Shown here: positions 1 to 8,482 of the stretch, piece by piece
Numbering within the stretch: position 1 is the first letter of the stretch
Layout: every line of letters starts with the position of its first letter
Source of the DNA: G965202915 sp965202915
Lineage (GTDB): Bacteria; Pseudomonadota; Gammaproteobacteria; Eutrophobiales; Eutrophobiaceae
Direction: 5' to 3'
DNA length: 64,000 nt
NCBI GenBank assembly: GCA_965202915.1
Contig: OZ241847.1
Span: 992,001-1,056,000 of the forward strand
Translations under genes and position numbers: made by a program
The notes under the pieces: generated by a model
Told to the model about the DNA's origin: nothing
The model's database searches: none
Seen by the model: only the letters and a program-made list of their open reading frames with translations

Positions 1-224
1 GCTTTACCATGGAAGGTTTTGCCGATAGTGTGAATAAATTCCTGGAATTTAATGAATACCGGATTCTTGAAGGATACGGAAAAATTACCCGTAAACAGGC
101 TGAGGAAAAAGCCTTTGCCGAGTATGAAAAATTCAACAGGCAACAAAAAATAGAATCGGACTTTGACAAAGACCTCAAAGCCCTCCAAAAAAAACTAACC
201 AAGCGTGGTGGGGATCAGGGATGA
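1..224 (+). CDS. RhuM-family protein, C-terminal fragment (cut by window edge)
   Basis: The reading frame is open to the left edge, so this is the last ~73 codons of a longer gene; the ATG at 9 is probably internal. The tail, with an aromatic/Leu-rich helix, 'ILEGYGKITRKQAEEKA' and 'AEYEKFNRQQ', matches what I remember of the C-terminus of RhuM/Fic-associated 'virulence RhuM' proteins, which often sit between hsdM and hsdS of type I restriction loci. Its stop overlaps the hsdS start (ATGA), so the two are translationally coupled. Biochemical function of RhuM is not established. hsdM is expected just left of the window. Identification is from a short tail, hence moderate confidence. Confidence 0.6.
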   Translation, partial: FTMEGFADSVNKFLEFNEYRILEGYGKITRKQAEEKAFAEYEKFNRQQKIESDFDKDLKALQKKLTKRGGDQG

Positions 225-1441
225 ATAGGAAAGCCGACAAGGAACGGACATTGCCGGATGGGTGGCAGGAAGTGAGATTAGGGGATGTGGGCACTTTTTC
301 TAAAGGAACTGGAATTACAAAAGGTGAACTTGTAACAGATGGAGTTCCATGTGTTCGCTATGGGGAAATTTATACAAAACACAATTACAAAATCAAAAAC
401 TTTCATTCCTTCATCAGTAATGAAAGAGACTTCAAAAAACTCAAAATAATTAAAGATAATGACCTTCTCTTTGCTGGTTCAGGTGAAACAAGAGAGGAAA
501 TCGGGAAATGTGTATCTTTTAATCATAATGTAGAGGTTTACGCTGGTGGTGACGTGATAATATGTTCTATCAAACCAGAAAAACTCCGTGCAGATTTTGC
601 TTCATACTATCTCAATACTTTGGGGAGAAACCAAATGGGAATGCTGGGGCAAGGCGACTCTATAGTCCATATTTATGGTCGCTTTCTTAAAAATGTAACA
701 ATTCCAGTTCCATCCTTGCCTGAACAAAAAGCCATCGCATCTTTACTGGAAACATGGGACACAGCCATAGAAAAAACAGAGGCACTCATCGCCGCCAAGG
801 AAAAGCAGTTTAAGTGGTTGATAAAAACACTCATCAGCGACCAGCAAGATAACCCGGAATGGCGGAAAGTGAGGTTGGGCGAAGTTTGTTCAATAAATGA
901 GGAAGTACTTTCTTCAAAAACTTCCGGCAATTATTGCTTTGAATACATTTCTTTATCAGATGTTGAACGGGGTAAACTTACTCAAACGCATAAATATAAA
1001 TTCTCAGAAGCACCTTCAAGAGCAAGAATGGTTGTTAGGCAAGGAGATGTGTTGTTAGCAACTGTTCGTCCTAATTTACAAGGATTTTTTGTGTTTAAAG
1101 ATCAAGTTGAAAACTGCATAGCATCAACCGGCTTTGCTGTATTAAGGGCAAATCCTAAACTATTGTACTCTCTATTTTTATTTCAGTTCTTGTTTAGCAA
1201 CAAGATGCTTGCAACTTATTATGCTATTAATGTTGGTTCAAATTATCCGGCTATCAATTCATCAGATATACCGAAGTTTAGAATCTCTCTCCCCCCACTC
1301 CCCGAACAAAAACGAATTGCTAAGGTACTCGATACTGTAAACAAAGAGATAGACTTGCTGAAACAACTATCTGAACAACACCGCACACAAAAACGCGGAT
1401 TGATGCAGAAATTACTGATGGGAAAATGGAAAACAAAATGA
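221..1441 (+). CDS. hsdS: Type I restriction-modification specificity subunit HsdS
   Basis: 406 residues, normal length for HsdS. The protein shows the classic duplicated plan: target recognition domain 1 (about residues 12-160), a conserved helical spacer starting 'LPEQKAIASLLETWD' (about 165-205), target recognition domain 2 (about 212-355) and a second spacer starting 'LPEQKRIAKVLDTV' (about 363-402). Each recognition domain would read one half of a bipartite DNA target; the helices set the gap and bind HsdM. The start ATG overlaps the upstream stop (ATGA). The repeated 'PLPEQK' boxes make the family assignment firm; the DNA specificity cannot be read by eye. Confidence 0.95.
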   Translation: MNRKADKERTLPDGWQEVRLGDVGTFSKGTGITKGELVTDGVPCVRYGEIYTKHNYKIKNFHSFISNERDFKKLKIIKDNDLLFAGSGETREEIGKCVSFNHNVEVYAGGDVIICSIKPEKLRADFASYYLNTLGRNQMGMLGQGDSIVHIYGRFLKNVTIPVPSLPEQKAIASLLETWDTAIEKTEALIAAKEKQFKWLIKTLISDQQDNPEWRKVRLGEVCSINEEVLSSKTSGNYCFEYISLSDVERGKLTQTHKYKFSEAPSRARMVVRQGDVLLATVRPNLQGFFVFKDQVENCIASTGFAVLRANPKLLYSLFLFQFLFSNKMLATYYAINVGSNYPAINSSDIPKFRISLPPLPEQKRIAKVLDTVNKEIDLLKQLSEQHRTQKRGLMQKLLMGKWKTK

Positions 1442-1457
1442 AAAGGGAATTACATTA

Positions 1458-4400
1458 ATGGCGAGAAGATATTCAGAAAAAACACTCAAACAATTGGGGA
1501 TTTGGAGCGGGAACCAATGTGCATATCCAACGTGTAAAAACACACTTATTGAGCCTGCCACTGGAAAATCTAAACCGCTCATCAAGGGCCAGATATGTCA
1601 TATTTATGCAATTAGCAAAGATGGCCCAAGAGGAAATCCCGAGCAGCTTACCCCTGAAGAGTTGAATTCCCCAGAGAATCTTCTTTTTCTCTGTAGAGAC
1701 CACCATGCGGTGGTAGATGGGCAACCTGAAACCTACTCAGCCGATATGCTTAAGGAATGGAAGCGGGAACATGAACAGAAGATGAGTCGGCAAGGATCTC
1801 TTCTCTCGGATTTTCCCACAGATCTTGTCGACCAAAAAATCGAGGATGAAATTAATATTCTCCGCAAGTCTCGGTTTTTTGTGGACTTCGATAAAACCGG
1901 CGTTTCATTAGATCTTGGTAAAAGGCTTATTGAGAAGGAACTTTCCGGAGGTACTGATGCTTTAAGGAGTTGGGCACTGGCGTGGTGCGTTCGTCTCCTG
2001 TCGACTACAGGAGCACTAGATGAAGCAGAAAAATATCTGGACGCCGCAAAGAGTTTAGGAAACTGCCCGGAGATTGATATTGAAGATGCCTTTATCTTTT
2101 CACGGAAGGGAGACAAAAGTGCTGCATTGAGCACACTGGCTAGGATTGATTTGCCAATCTCTCGGTCTGCGGCTCTTATGGTCGTTGCACATCATGAAGG
2201 TGCCGAGGGAGCCGTTGATTGGCTGGAAACTGTTGGCATCAATGTTAAAAGCTTGGATTCCGACGGTAAGCTTTTTCTTTTGATTAAATTACTTGAACTT
2301 TCCCGTTTGGAAATCGCAAAGGAGGTCCTTGGGAATCTGAATGATCAAGATTTGAATGAAACACCAATCCTCCATTACATAATGGCAATGGTACACCTCC
2401 TAAATACGGTGCCAAATGAGTTTCATTCGATTGTGCTAACGCAAGTACCATTTGAAGCGGAAAGCATTCCGCTAGCCTCAAGTGCAACCGCGATTGAGGA
2501 TCGAAAAATAGCACGTTCCCACTTTATCCGCGCCGCCGAGGTTGCACAACAATTTAATTGTCCCGATGCGGCGGCAATGTCAAGTGAATATGCGCTGTGG
2601 CTTGCACTGAGAGACCCTGAGAGTTCCGATCAAGGAAGGCGACAGCTAGAAGCCAAACTTCGCGATCCTAAGTCCGCTCTTCGCCTTGTCCATCTTGGCA
2701 TTCAATTCAGAATTAAATTGAATATTCCTGCAATTGAGCAGGAAATTGAACGACAAAGTGTTCTTCACGGCAAAATTACGCAAGACGCTGCGATAGCCCG
2801 TTTTGCTCTCGCTTCGACTCAGGAAACTCCAAGGGGTGTTGCTGAATACATTACTCACCACTACGATGAACTTTGCAGGCATCTTGATAAAAAGTCATTG
2901 AGGTTCCGCCAGATCGAAATGTTTTCAAAAGCCGGGTTGCCTGAAACGGCAAATGAATACCTAAACCTTCTTTTGAGAGATGGGCTTTCCGAATCTGAGG
3001 AAAATCGTCTGCGAATAATAATTTCCACGGCAACAGGCACGAATCCCGTTGAACTCCAAAAAACTCAATTCGAGGAAACCGACTCTTTGCAAGATTTATC
3101 ATCTTTAGTTACAGAACTTGTATCAAAAAAAGAATGGCATAGCCTTTGCGAGTACGGGGAAATTTTGTTTCAAAGAACCCGTACAGTACATGATGCCGAA
3201 TGCTTGGCAACCGCTTTAAGCAAAGCACACAAAACGGGGCAACTGGTCGAATTACTTGAAGAAAATACCGACATCTTGGCGCAATCCAGGCACCTTCAAA
3301 TGCTCTATTCTTCGGCTTTATACCATGAAGGCGCGCTACTTGAAGCGCGCTCCGAGTTGGGGAAGCTGAATGATGATTCTGATAATCAAAACTATCGTGC
3401 CCTGCGAGTCAATCTTGAGATCGCTCTGGGCAACTGGAATGCTCTCTCTGCGTTTGTGGACAATGAATACCAACAAAGAAACAACAGAAGCGCCCAAGAA
3501 CTGATTAGATCTGCTCATTTAGCTCTTCGTATAAATTCACCCCATGCCAGAGATTTACTTTTCTTTGCTACAGATAAGGCTAATGATGATGCCGATACTC
3601 TAGCTACCGCATACTTCTTGGCTACGAACGCTGGGTGGGAAGACGAAGAAAAAGTTATACATTGGCTACAAAAGGCCGTCAAACTATCAGGAAATGATGG
3701 CCCGATCCAGACAATGTCCTTACAAGATGTGGTTGACCGAAACCCCGAGTGGAACCATCGTGCATCCAAGATATGGAATCAGTTATTTCACGGTGATATC
3801 CCAATATCGCTTGCGGCTCAATCCCTCAACAAGCCCCTGATTGAACTGATGATTTTCCCAGCCTTGGTAAACCCGTCAAAGAATGATTTGAGATATAAAG
3901 CCGCTATTCCGGCATTCAGCGGCACTCGCCATCCAATACAATGTACTACTGGTAGGGCAATAGGGATAGATTTGCCAGCACTATACACTTTGAGTTTCTT
4001 AAATTTATTGGACAAGGTATTCGATTCATTTGATGCCGTCTATTTACCGTATTCAACACTTGGTTGGTTATTCGAAGAAAAAGAGAAAGTCGAATTCCAT
4101 CAACCAACAAGAATTAGGGATGCAAAACAGATGCGTAATCTTCTCGCGACAGGTGCTCTTGAAAAACTTGTCCCGGCTACGATAGTAGACAGTGATTTAT
4201 CAGATCAGGTTGGAAATGAACTTGGGATTCTAATAACAGAGGCACAAAAAACCAGAGAGAATAATCATACACAGAATATTGTTGTCCGACCGTATCCAGT
4301 TCATCAAGTTGGTTCTTTGATGGAGAAGGAAGCTGATCTAACAGAACATGCTGCTGTGATGAGTAGTTGCCTCGCAATTGTAGAGAAGCTGCGGGAAAAT

Positions 4401-7400
4401 GGCCAGATCACTGCTAATGAAGAAAGAAAAGCATGCGCGTATTTACAGTTTCATGAGAAACCCTGGCCACATCAAACAAGAATCAACGATCAAGCAACGC
4501 TGTATTTGGATGATCTAGCTGTAAATTATTTACTCCATTTGGGGGTACTTGAAAAGCTACATGCCGCAGGGTTTAAAGTATTTATTGCACCGACAAAATA
4601 TTCTGAAACAGATAATCTCATTTCTTATGAAGGAATCTCTGAGAGAGCTGGGGAAATCATAGAGAGCATACGGTCTGCTGTGAATTCAAGAATAGAATCA
4701 GGAAAAATTAAGGTGGGCAAGAAACTCGATCTTGATAAGAAAGAACAATTTTATGTAACCCCAATTAAAGAGTTATTCACACTAATAGATGATTGTGATG
4801 TAATTATTTCAGATGACAGATTTATCAATCAATATAAAAATATTGATGGTGATACTAAAAAAACACTCACATTATCGACTCTTGATATTTTAGATGGACT
4901 GGCCTCCGCTGGATCTATATCTCTCGAAGATAAATTTGAATACAGAACTCAACTCCGGCGTGCCGGATATTTCTTTGTGCCTGTCAACGATGACGAGCTA
5001 ACAAACTATCTTGATGCTTCCACAGTCAAGGACGGAAAAGTTATTGAAACAGCTGAGCTGAAAGCTATTCGAGAAAATATTCTACACGTTAGAATGAATG
5101 ACTGGCTTCAACTTCCGAAAGAATCGTATTGGCTAGAACAGACCATCCATGCGTTTATTCGAGTACTCAAAAGTTTATGGAAAGATGGCGCGGATGTTTC
5201 TAATATCAAGACACTTTCCGACTGGATCGTAGATCAGATTGATATTCGCGGTTGGGTTCATAGATTTGAAGTCACAAATCAAGACAGTGCTGTTGCCGGG
5301 CGGGGCGTACAGACTCTAATGCCACTCAGACCACTTTCTGATATGTCGCAAGACCTCAAGGAGGAGTACTGGAATTGGATAGAGGGCAGAATTTTGATTC
5401 CTGCCAGAGAACAATATCCCGATCTGTATGCTTGGATTATTGAGCAGCATAAAAAAGAGATTTCAGTAATAGTGGATATGTATCTGGCCGAGGAAAAAAT
5501 AGACATGACAAATAGCCCTTACATTAGATCAGCGATAGCACAAGCTACGTTAGAGCTTTTGCCTCCACTTATACGAGAGGGATTAATTGAACAATCAGGA
5601 TTTGGGGAGGAATATGGACTCACCTTGGATGTTGTTATTAGTTTTGGTGACTCAGGTTTTTCGATTCAGCGCTCTGCACTTTTTGATGCTATCCGAAAGA
5701 TTTTTTCAGGCGTATCCAAAATAGAGGTGGCAGATATGAATGAGGGGAAATGGACGCTAGGGAGTGAAGATGAAAAGGGGGAATTGCGGGACCTCGTTAT
5801 TTCTCGCGACAAGCAACGCTTCGAACTACCTAACTTTTCTGCACTATCACCTAATCGTACCGTGCGCTTACGCTTCCTTGATGAAATTACCTCTCATAAT
5901 AATTTACCTATCGCCGCACGAGATACGTGGCACAATATTCTGTCAAAACATTCTCTTAAAGATGATGAGTTCCATGGATTTGATAATGATATTAGAGATA
6001 CGCCAGTAAATATCGCGCGATCAATACGAAACAAAATAAAAAATGGCCGGCAGATTAAAGTATCCTCGCTTGTTCCGTCTTCACGAAGGTATTTTGAAAG
6101 GCTAGTAGGCACTTACGATGGCAGTACGTCCATTGGGGATTACGCCACCGGTAAGGGTAGGCAATTATTTAAGCAATTGCCTTCATGGAAACCATATGAA
6201 GGTTTCTTGTTTAGCCTGTTACTATCATCACATTCTGCGTTAACAGCAGAAATCAGTGTTGAACATTTAGAAAATAAAGAACTTGTTCGTGCTTTGGATT
6301 TTCTTGAAAAGCATGGAGATAGAATTTCACAACTGGGGGCGATTGAAGTTGGTTTACGTATCCTTCCGGGAAGGCCCGAAATTGAGCCAGCTCTTATTCG
6401 TCTTATCAAACAAATCCGAGACGACGATACGGATACACCATCAAGTGCATTCAATCTTCTCTCGGCATTGTTCATCCTTGTAGATGGGGAGTTGTCCAGG
6501 CTCCGGCTACTGTCAAAAGAACCACCCTTCTACAGAAGGCTGGCATCCTTATCGCATGCCGCACTGATTCAACGACAGCTTGTACAATCAGATATTGAGA
6601 TTGGCTGTTTTTCTGAATGGGCGTCCAACAATCGGAGAGAACGGTATTACTTGCAATCGTTCGCTGATATGCGTTTGGAGCCATACTGGAATCCCGATTA
6701 TGTAGCGGCATCTCAAATAAAAGCGGATTTCTTCGGCCGCATCATGATCGCGGCCAAGCACTACGAGCAAAATATCGATGACGGCGATCTACACCACCTC
6801 ATTCTTGGCACTGATCCTGGAAGCTTGCATTCGCTTAGCGAGTTTCCCCATCCGTATTTTCCTGGGCCTTTAGAAGGAAGTAATAACCCGAATAGGTTGC
6901 CCGCCGAGTTATCGGAGGCAATTGAGAAACAGCTCAGCGCAAAGAAGGTAGAACCGTCGTCGTTTATTACTCTTTTGAACTCCGCACTGTTCCTCCATGT
7001 TGAATCAAGACAAGCGGAACTAGCGGCAAAAGCTCTAAAGCTTAGCAACTATCGACTCGCCAACGTGAAAAACAGGGCTGAACTTCTCACTATCTTGAAT
7101 AGATTAGCCATGGTTGCAGCCACCACCAGGAACCGTACACTCGCTGACGAATTGCGAATCCTTGTACGTAGGTACAGGCGTGATGCTCGTTATGCTCTTT
7201 CAATTGAGGAGGCTATAAGGGTTTGCCTTGTTGCTGCTGCAAGCCGTACAGACCTGAAGGATTGGAGGGAATTTGTTGGAGATTGGTTTATGGAACTGGC
7301 GTTTGACGAATTGAAAGGTGATGATGGAAACGTACTCTATCTGTATCTACAAGACCTTTGTCATGTGGTTCCTGAACTATGGGTATCCTGCGGAAGAGCT

Positions 7401-7445
7401 GATGCGGCATTGAAATCTGTTATTGTCCGCTCATTGAGTGAATGA
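1458..7445 (+). CDS. Giant HNH-nuclease / helical-repeat / PIN-like protein embedded in the type I R-M locus
   Basis: 1995 residues, starting 16 nt after hsdS with an AAGGGA ribosome site. Seen: an N-terminal HNH domain (about 15-105) with zinc-type Cys21 and Cys26, His48, Asn74 and a Cys79-x2-His82-His83 box followed by Asp87. Residues ~130-780 are helix-rich with TPR-like pairs and Ala/Leu spacing. Around 832-880 there is a PIN-like opening (Asp, 'ALYTLSFLNLLD', then a strand 'VYLPYSTLGWLF'), and around 1011-1060 and ~1110-1180 further acidic pieces ('TLYLDDLAVNYL', 'VIISDDRFI') that resemble PIN-fold strands. Residues ~1200-1995 are again helical and unassigned. No P-loop NTPase motif was found. 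I recall similar central segments in large proteins of genomic islands but cannot name the family. Position between hsdS and hsdR suggests a defence role (inference). Confidence 0.75.
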   Translation: MARRYSEKTLKQLGIWSGNQCAYPTCKNTLIEPATGKSKPLIKGQICHIYAISKDGPRGNPEQLTPEELNSPENLLFLCRDHHAVVDGQPETYSADMLKEWKREHEQKMSRQGSLLSDFPTDLVDQKIEDEINILRKSRFFVDFDKTGVSLDLGKRLIEKELSGGTDALRSWALAWCVRLLSTTGALDEAEKYLDAAKSLGNCPEIDIEDAFIFSRKGDKSAALSTLARIDLPISRSAALMVVAHHEGAEGAVDWLETVGINVKSLDSDGKLFLLIKLLELSRLEIAKEVLGNLNDQDLNETPILHYIMAMVHLLNTVPNEFHSIVLTQVPFEAESIPLASSATAIEDRKIARSHFIRAAEVAQQFNCPDAAAMSSEYALWLALRDPESSDQGRRQLEAKLRDPKSALRLVHLGIQFRIKLNIPAIEQEIERQSVLHGKITQDAAIARFALASTQETPRGVAEYITHHYDELCRHLDKKSLRFRQIEMFSKAGLPETANEYLNLLLRDGLSESEENRLRIIISTATGTNPVELQKTQFEETDSLQDLSSLVTELVSKKEWHSLCEYGEILFQRTRTVHDAECLATALSKAHKTGQLVELLEENTDILAQSRHLQMLYSSALYHEGALLEARSELGKLNDDSDNQNYRALRVNLEIALGNWNALSAFVDNEYQQRNNRSAQELIRSAHLALRINSPHARDLLFFATDKANDDADTLATAYFLATNAGWEDEEKVIHWLQKAVKLSGNDGPIQTMSLQDVVDRNPEWNHRASKIWNQLFHGDIPISLAAQSLNKPLIELMIFPALVNPSKNDLRYKAAIPAFSGTRHPIQCTTGRAIGIDLPALYTLSFLNLLDKVFDSFDAVYLPYSTLGWLFEEKEKVEFHQPTRIRDAKQMRNLLATGALEKLVPATIVDSDLSDQVGNELGILITEAQKTRENNHTQNIVVRPYPVHQVGSLMEKEADLTEHAAVMSSCLAIVEKLRENGQITANEERKACAYLQFHEKPWPHQTRINDQATLYLDDLAVNYLLHLGVLEKLHAAGFKVFIAPTKYSETDNLISYEGISERAGEIIESIRSAVNSRIESGKIKVGKKLDLDKKEQFYVTPIKELFTLIDDCDVIISDDRFINQYKNIDGDTKKTLTLSTLDILDGLASAGSISLEDKFEYRTQLRRAGYFFVPVNDDELTNYLDASTVKDGKVIETAELKAIRENILHVRMNDWLQLPKESYWLEQTIHAFIRVLKSLWKDGADVSNIKTLSDWIVDQIDIRGWVHRFEVTNQDSAVAGRGVQTLMPLRPLSDMSQDLKEEYWNWIEGRILIPAREQYPDLYAWIIEQHKKEISVIVDMYLAEEKIDMTNSPYIRSAIAQATLELLPPLIREGLIEQSGFGEEYGLTLDVVISFGDSGFSIQRSALFDAIRKIFSGVSKIEVADMNEGKWTLGSEDEKGELRDLVISRDKQRFELPNFSALSPNRTVRLRFLDEITSHNNLPIAARDTWHNILSKHSLKDDEFHGFDNDIRDTPVNIARSIRNKIKNGRQIKVSSLVPSSRRYFERLVGTYDGSTSIGDYATGKGRQLFKQLPSWKPYEGFLFSLLLSSHSALTAEISVEHLENKELVRALDFLEKHGDRISQLGAIEVGLRILPGRPEIEPALIRLIKQIRDDDTDTPSSAFNLLSALFILVDGELSRLRLLSKEPPFYRRLASLSHAALIQRQLVQSDIEIGCFSEWASNNRRERYYLQSFADMRLEPYWNPDYVAASQIKADFFGRIMIAAKHYEQNIDDGDLHHLILGTDPGSLHSLSEFPHPYFPGPLEGSNNPNRLPAELSEAIEKQLSAKKVEPSSFITLLNSALFLHVESRQAELAAKALKLSNYRLANVKNRAELLTILNRLAMVAATTRNRTLADELRILVRRYRRDARYALSIEEAIRVCLVAAASRTDLKDWREFVGDWFMELAFDELKGDDGNVLYLYLQDLCHVVPELWVSCGRADAALKSVIVRSLSE

Positions 7446-7708
7446 CCGTCTTCTAGTTTAAGGAAGCAATACAGATGAGCAGTTTAATCAACATTTCGGC
7501 ATCTACATCCACTGGGTCCCTCCAACCCCTGCCGAAAGAAAACCACGCTGCCCTTTTGCCATGGCTCCGTATATGTTAACCATCTTGAATTTAATATAGC
7601 ACTACCGCAAAACACCTAAAACATACAAAAAAGAGGATTATTTTGTGTTTTGATGTAGTCATCACTACATTAGAATATTGAATCTACGGGCGGGAACATC
7701 AGATTTTG
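7446..7708. other. Gene-free AT-rich spacer with a short inverted repeat
   Basis: No convincing coding region. It holds a perfect 7-bp inverted repeat with a 4-nt loop (ATGTAGT at 7653-7659 and ACTACAT at 7664-7670), which could be an operator or a weak hairpin; there is no following T-run, so it is not a typical terminator. A 34-codon open frame from 7474 has no support. The spacer follows the giant HNH gene and precedes the first decayed hicB/ATPase copy. Confidence 0.4.
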
Positions 7709-7735
7709 TTCAATACACTGAACAAAATCGTTTAA
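7709..7735 (+). pseudogene. Relic of a hicB 3' end (last eight codons plus stop)
   Basis: The codons read F-N-T-L-N-K-I-V-stop, almost identical to the end of the intact hicB at 8296-8322 (L-N-T-L-N-K-I-V-stop), and the DNA following both stops is the same. This shows that a hicB + ATPase unit was tandemly duplicated and that nearly all of the upstream hicB copy has been lost. Confidence 0.6.
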
Positions 7736-7823
7736 TCTAATAAACTTTCGGGGCGATGAAAAGCCCGGCATTCACAAGACCCCAAGCCGCCGAACTGACG
7801 CGACGACTCAAACAGCCGCGTCG
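7711..7823 (+). repeat. Direct repeat, left copy (partner 8298-8410)
   Basis: About 113 bp closely matching the segment 587 bp downstream, with scattered substitutions. It spans the hicB stop, the intergenic stretch 'tctaataaactttcggggcg' and the first ~23 codons of an AAA-type ATPase gene. The repeat is gene-derived, not a mobile-element terminus. Confidence 0.8.
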
Positions 7824-7869
7824 GTTTATTCAATCCATATCGGGGGCGAGGCAGATCGGCCAAACCGGA
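7756..7869 (+). pseudogene. 5' relic of an AAA_14/DUF4143-type ATPase gene (left copy)
   Basis: The frame begins MKSPAFTRP, continues 'RRLKQPRRFIQSISGARQIG' and then Q-T-G where a Walker A 'GKTT' is expected in this family (typical wording: RRFIQVLxGPRQVGKTT). After that the family match stops and the frame runs into unrelated sequence up to 8055. The Lys to Gln change and loss of the remainder argue that this copy is dead. An overlapping +1 frame around 7860-7950 looks partly coding but I could not identify it. Confidence 0.55.
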
Positions 7870-8043
7870 GCCCATCGTCGACTTGAAAGCAACTCAAGAG
7901 CGCGCCCTGAGTGCCTGCCAGTACCTGAGAAAGCAAGCGTCGCAGAACTAATCCGGGGACAGGGAATTATGAGCGAGGTGGACGGCGCGCACGATAGCCC
8001 TGGCCTTATGGATATGCAGGTAAAAACCTGTTTTAATAACCGC

Positions 8044-8049
8044 TATAAT
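8044..8049 (+). promoter_or_regulatory. Probable -10 element (TATAAT) for hicB
   Basis: Perfect TATAAT 43 nt upstream of the hicB ATG; no good -35 hexamer at the usual spacing, so it may need an activator or be weak. The transcript could also feed hsdR, since only gene relics lie between hicB and hsdR. Confidence 0.4.
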
Positions 8050-8091
8050 GATTGATTCAATTAACTTGTTTTTTATAGAGGAAACCCTGCA

Positions 8092-8322
8092 ATGAAGGAA
8101 ACTTTGACGGCAGTTTTTGAAAAATCTCCGCAGGGATATATCGGTTATATAGAGGAACTTCCCGGGGCCAACACCCAGGGCAAAACCCTGAAAGAGACCA
8201 AAGCAAATCTGGTTGAGGCTATTCAACTTGTATTGCAGGCCAATCGGCAATTAGCGGAAGAGGAAATAACGTCAAAAATACCCCATACAAAAATGCTCAA
8301 TACATTGAACAAAATCGTTTAA
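8092..8322 (+). CDS. hicB: HicB-family antitoxin-like protein, no adjacent HicA
   Basis: 76 residues with the HicB/RNase-H-like opening: a beta strand, then 'GYIGYIEELPGANTQGKTL' and 'ETKANLVEAIQLVL', the standard HicB partial fold. A ribosome site (GAGGAAA) lies 7-13 nt before the ATG. HicB proteins neutralise the HicA mRNA interferase and may repress their own operon through an extra DNA-binding tail; this one is short and has no clear helix-turn-helix. No hicA is visible on either side, so it is an orphan antitoxin or a general HicB-like regulator. The neighbouring ATPase relics suggest the original partner module was different. Confidence 0.75.
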   Translation: MKETLTAVFEKSPQGYIGYIEELPGANTQGKTLKETKANLVEAIQLVLQANRQLAEEEITSKIPHTKMLNTLNKIV

Positions 8323-8410
8323 TCTAATAAACTTTCGGGGCGATGAAAAGCCCGGCATTCACAAGGCCCCAGGCCACCGAACTGACGCGACGGCTCAAAG
8401 AGCCGCGCCG
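8298..8410 (+). repeat. Direct repeat, right copy (partner 7711-7823)
   Basis: Second copy of the 113-bp hicB-stop/ATPase-start segment. See the left copy for the content. The 587-bp period shows that the duplicated unit included the whole hicB gene. Confidence 0.8.
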
Positions 8411-8482
8411 TTGATTGTCGGCGAAGGCGGCATTCCGCTTGAGCGGTTCCTGTCAACGCCGGCGGAACATTGGTTAAATTGA
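8343..8482 (+). pseudogene. Internally deleted AAA_14/DUF4143-type ATPase gene (right copy)
   Basis: The N-terminal part (MKSPAFTRP ... 'RRLKEPRR') runs to a TGA at 8412-8414. Immediately overlapping it in another frame (8411-8482) is 'LIVGEGGIPLERFLSTPAEH', which resembles the C-terminal end of the same ATPase family. The central body, including Walker A and B, is gone: an internal deletion fused the two ends out of frame. Its final TGA overlaps the hsdR ATG (TGATG), so the original operon order was hicB - ATPase - hsdR. Confidence 0.55.

Noticed and set aside
7653..7670. Short hairpin as terminator of the giant HNH gene
   Set aside because: Stem only 7 bp, AT-rich, more than 200 nt after the stop and no T-run; kept only as a note in the spacer.
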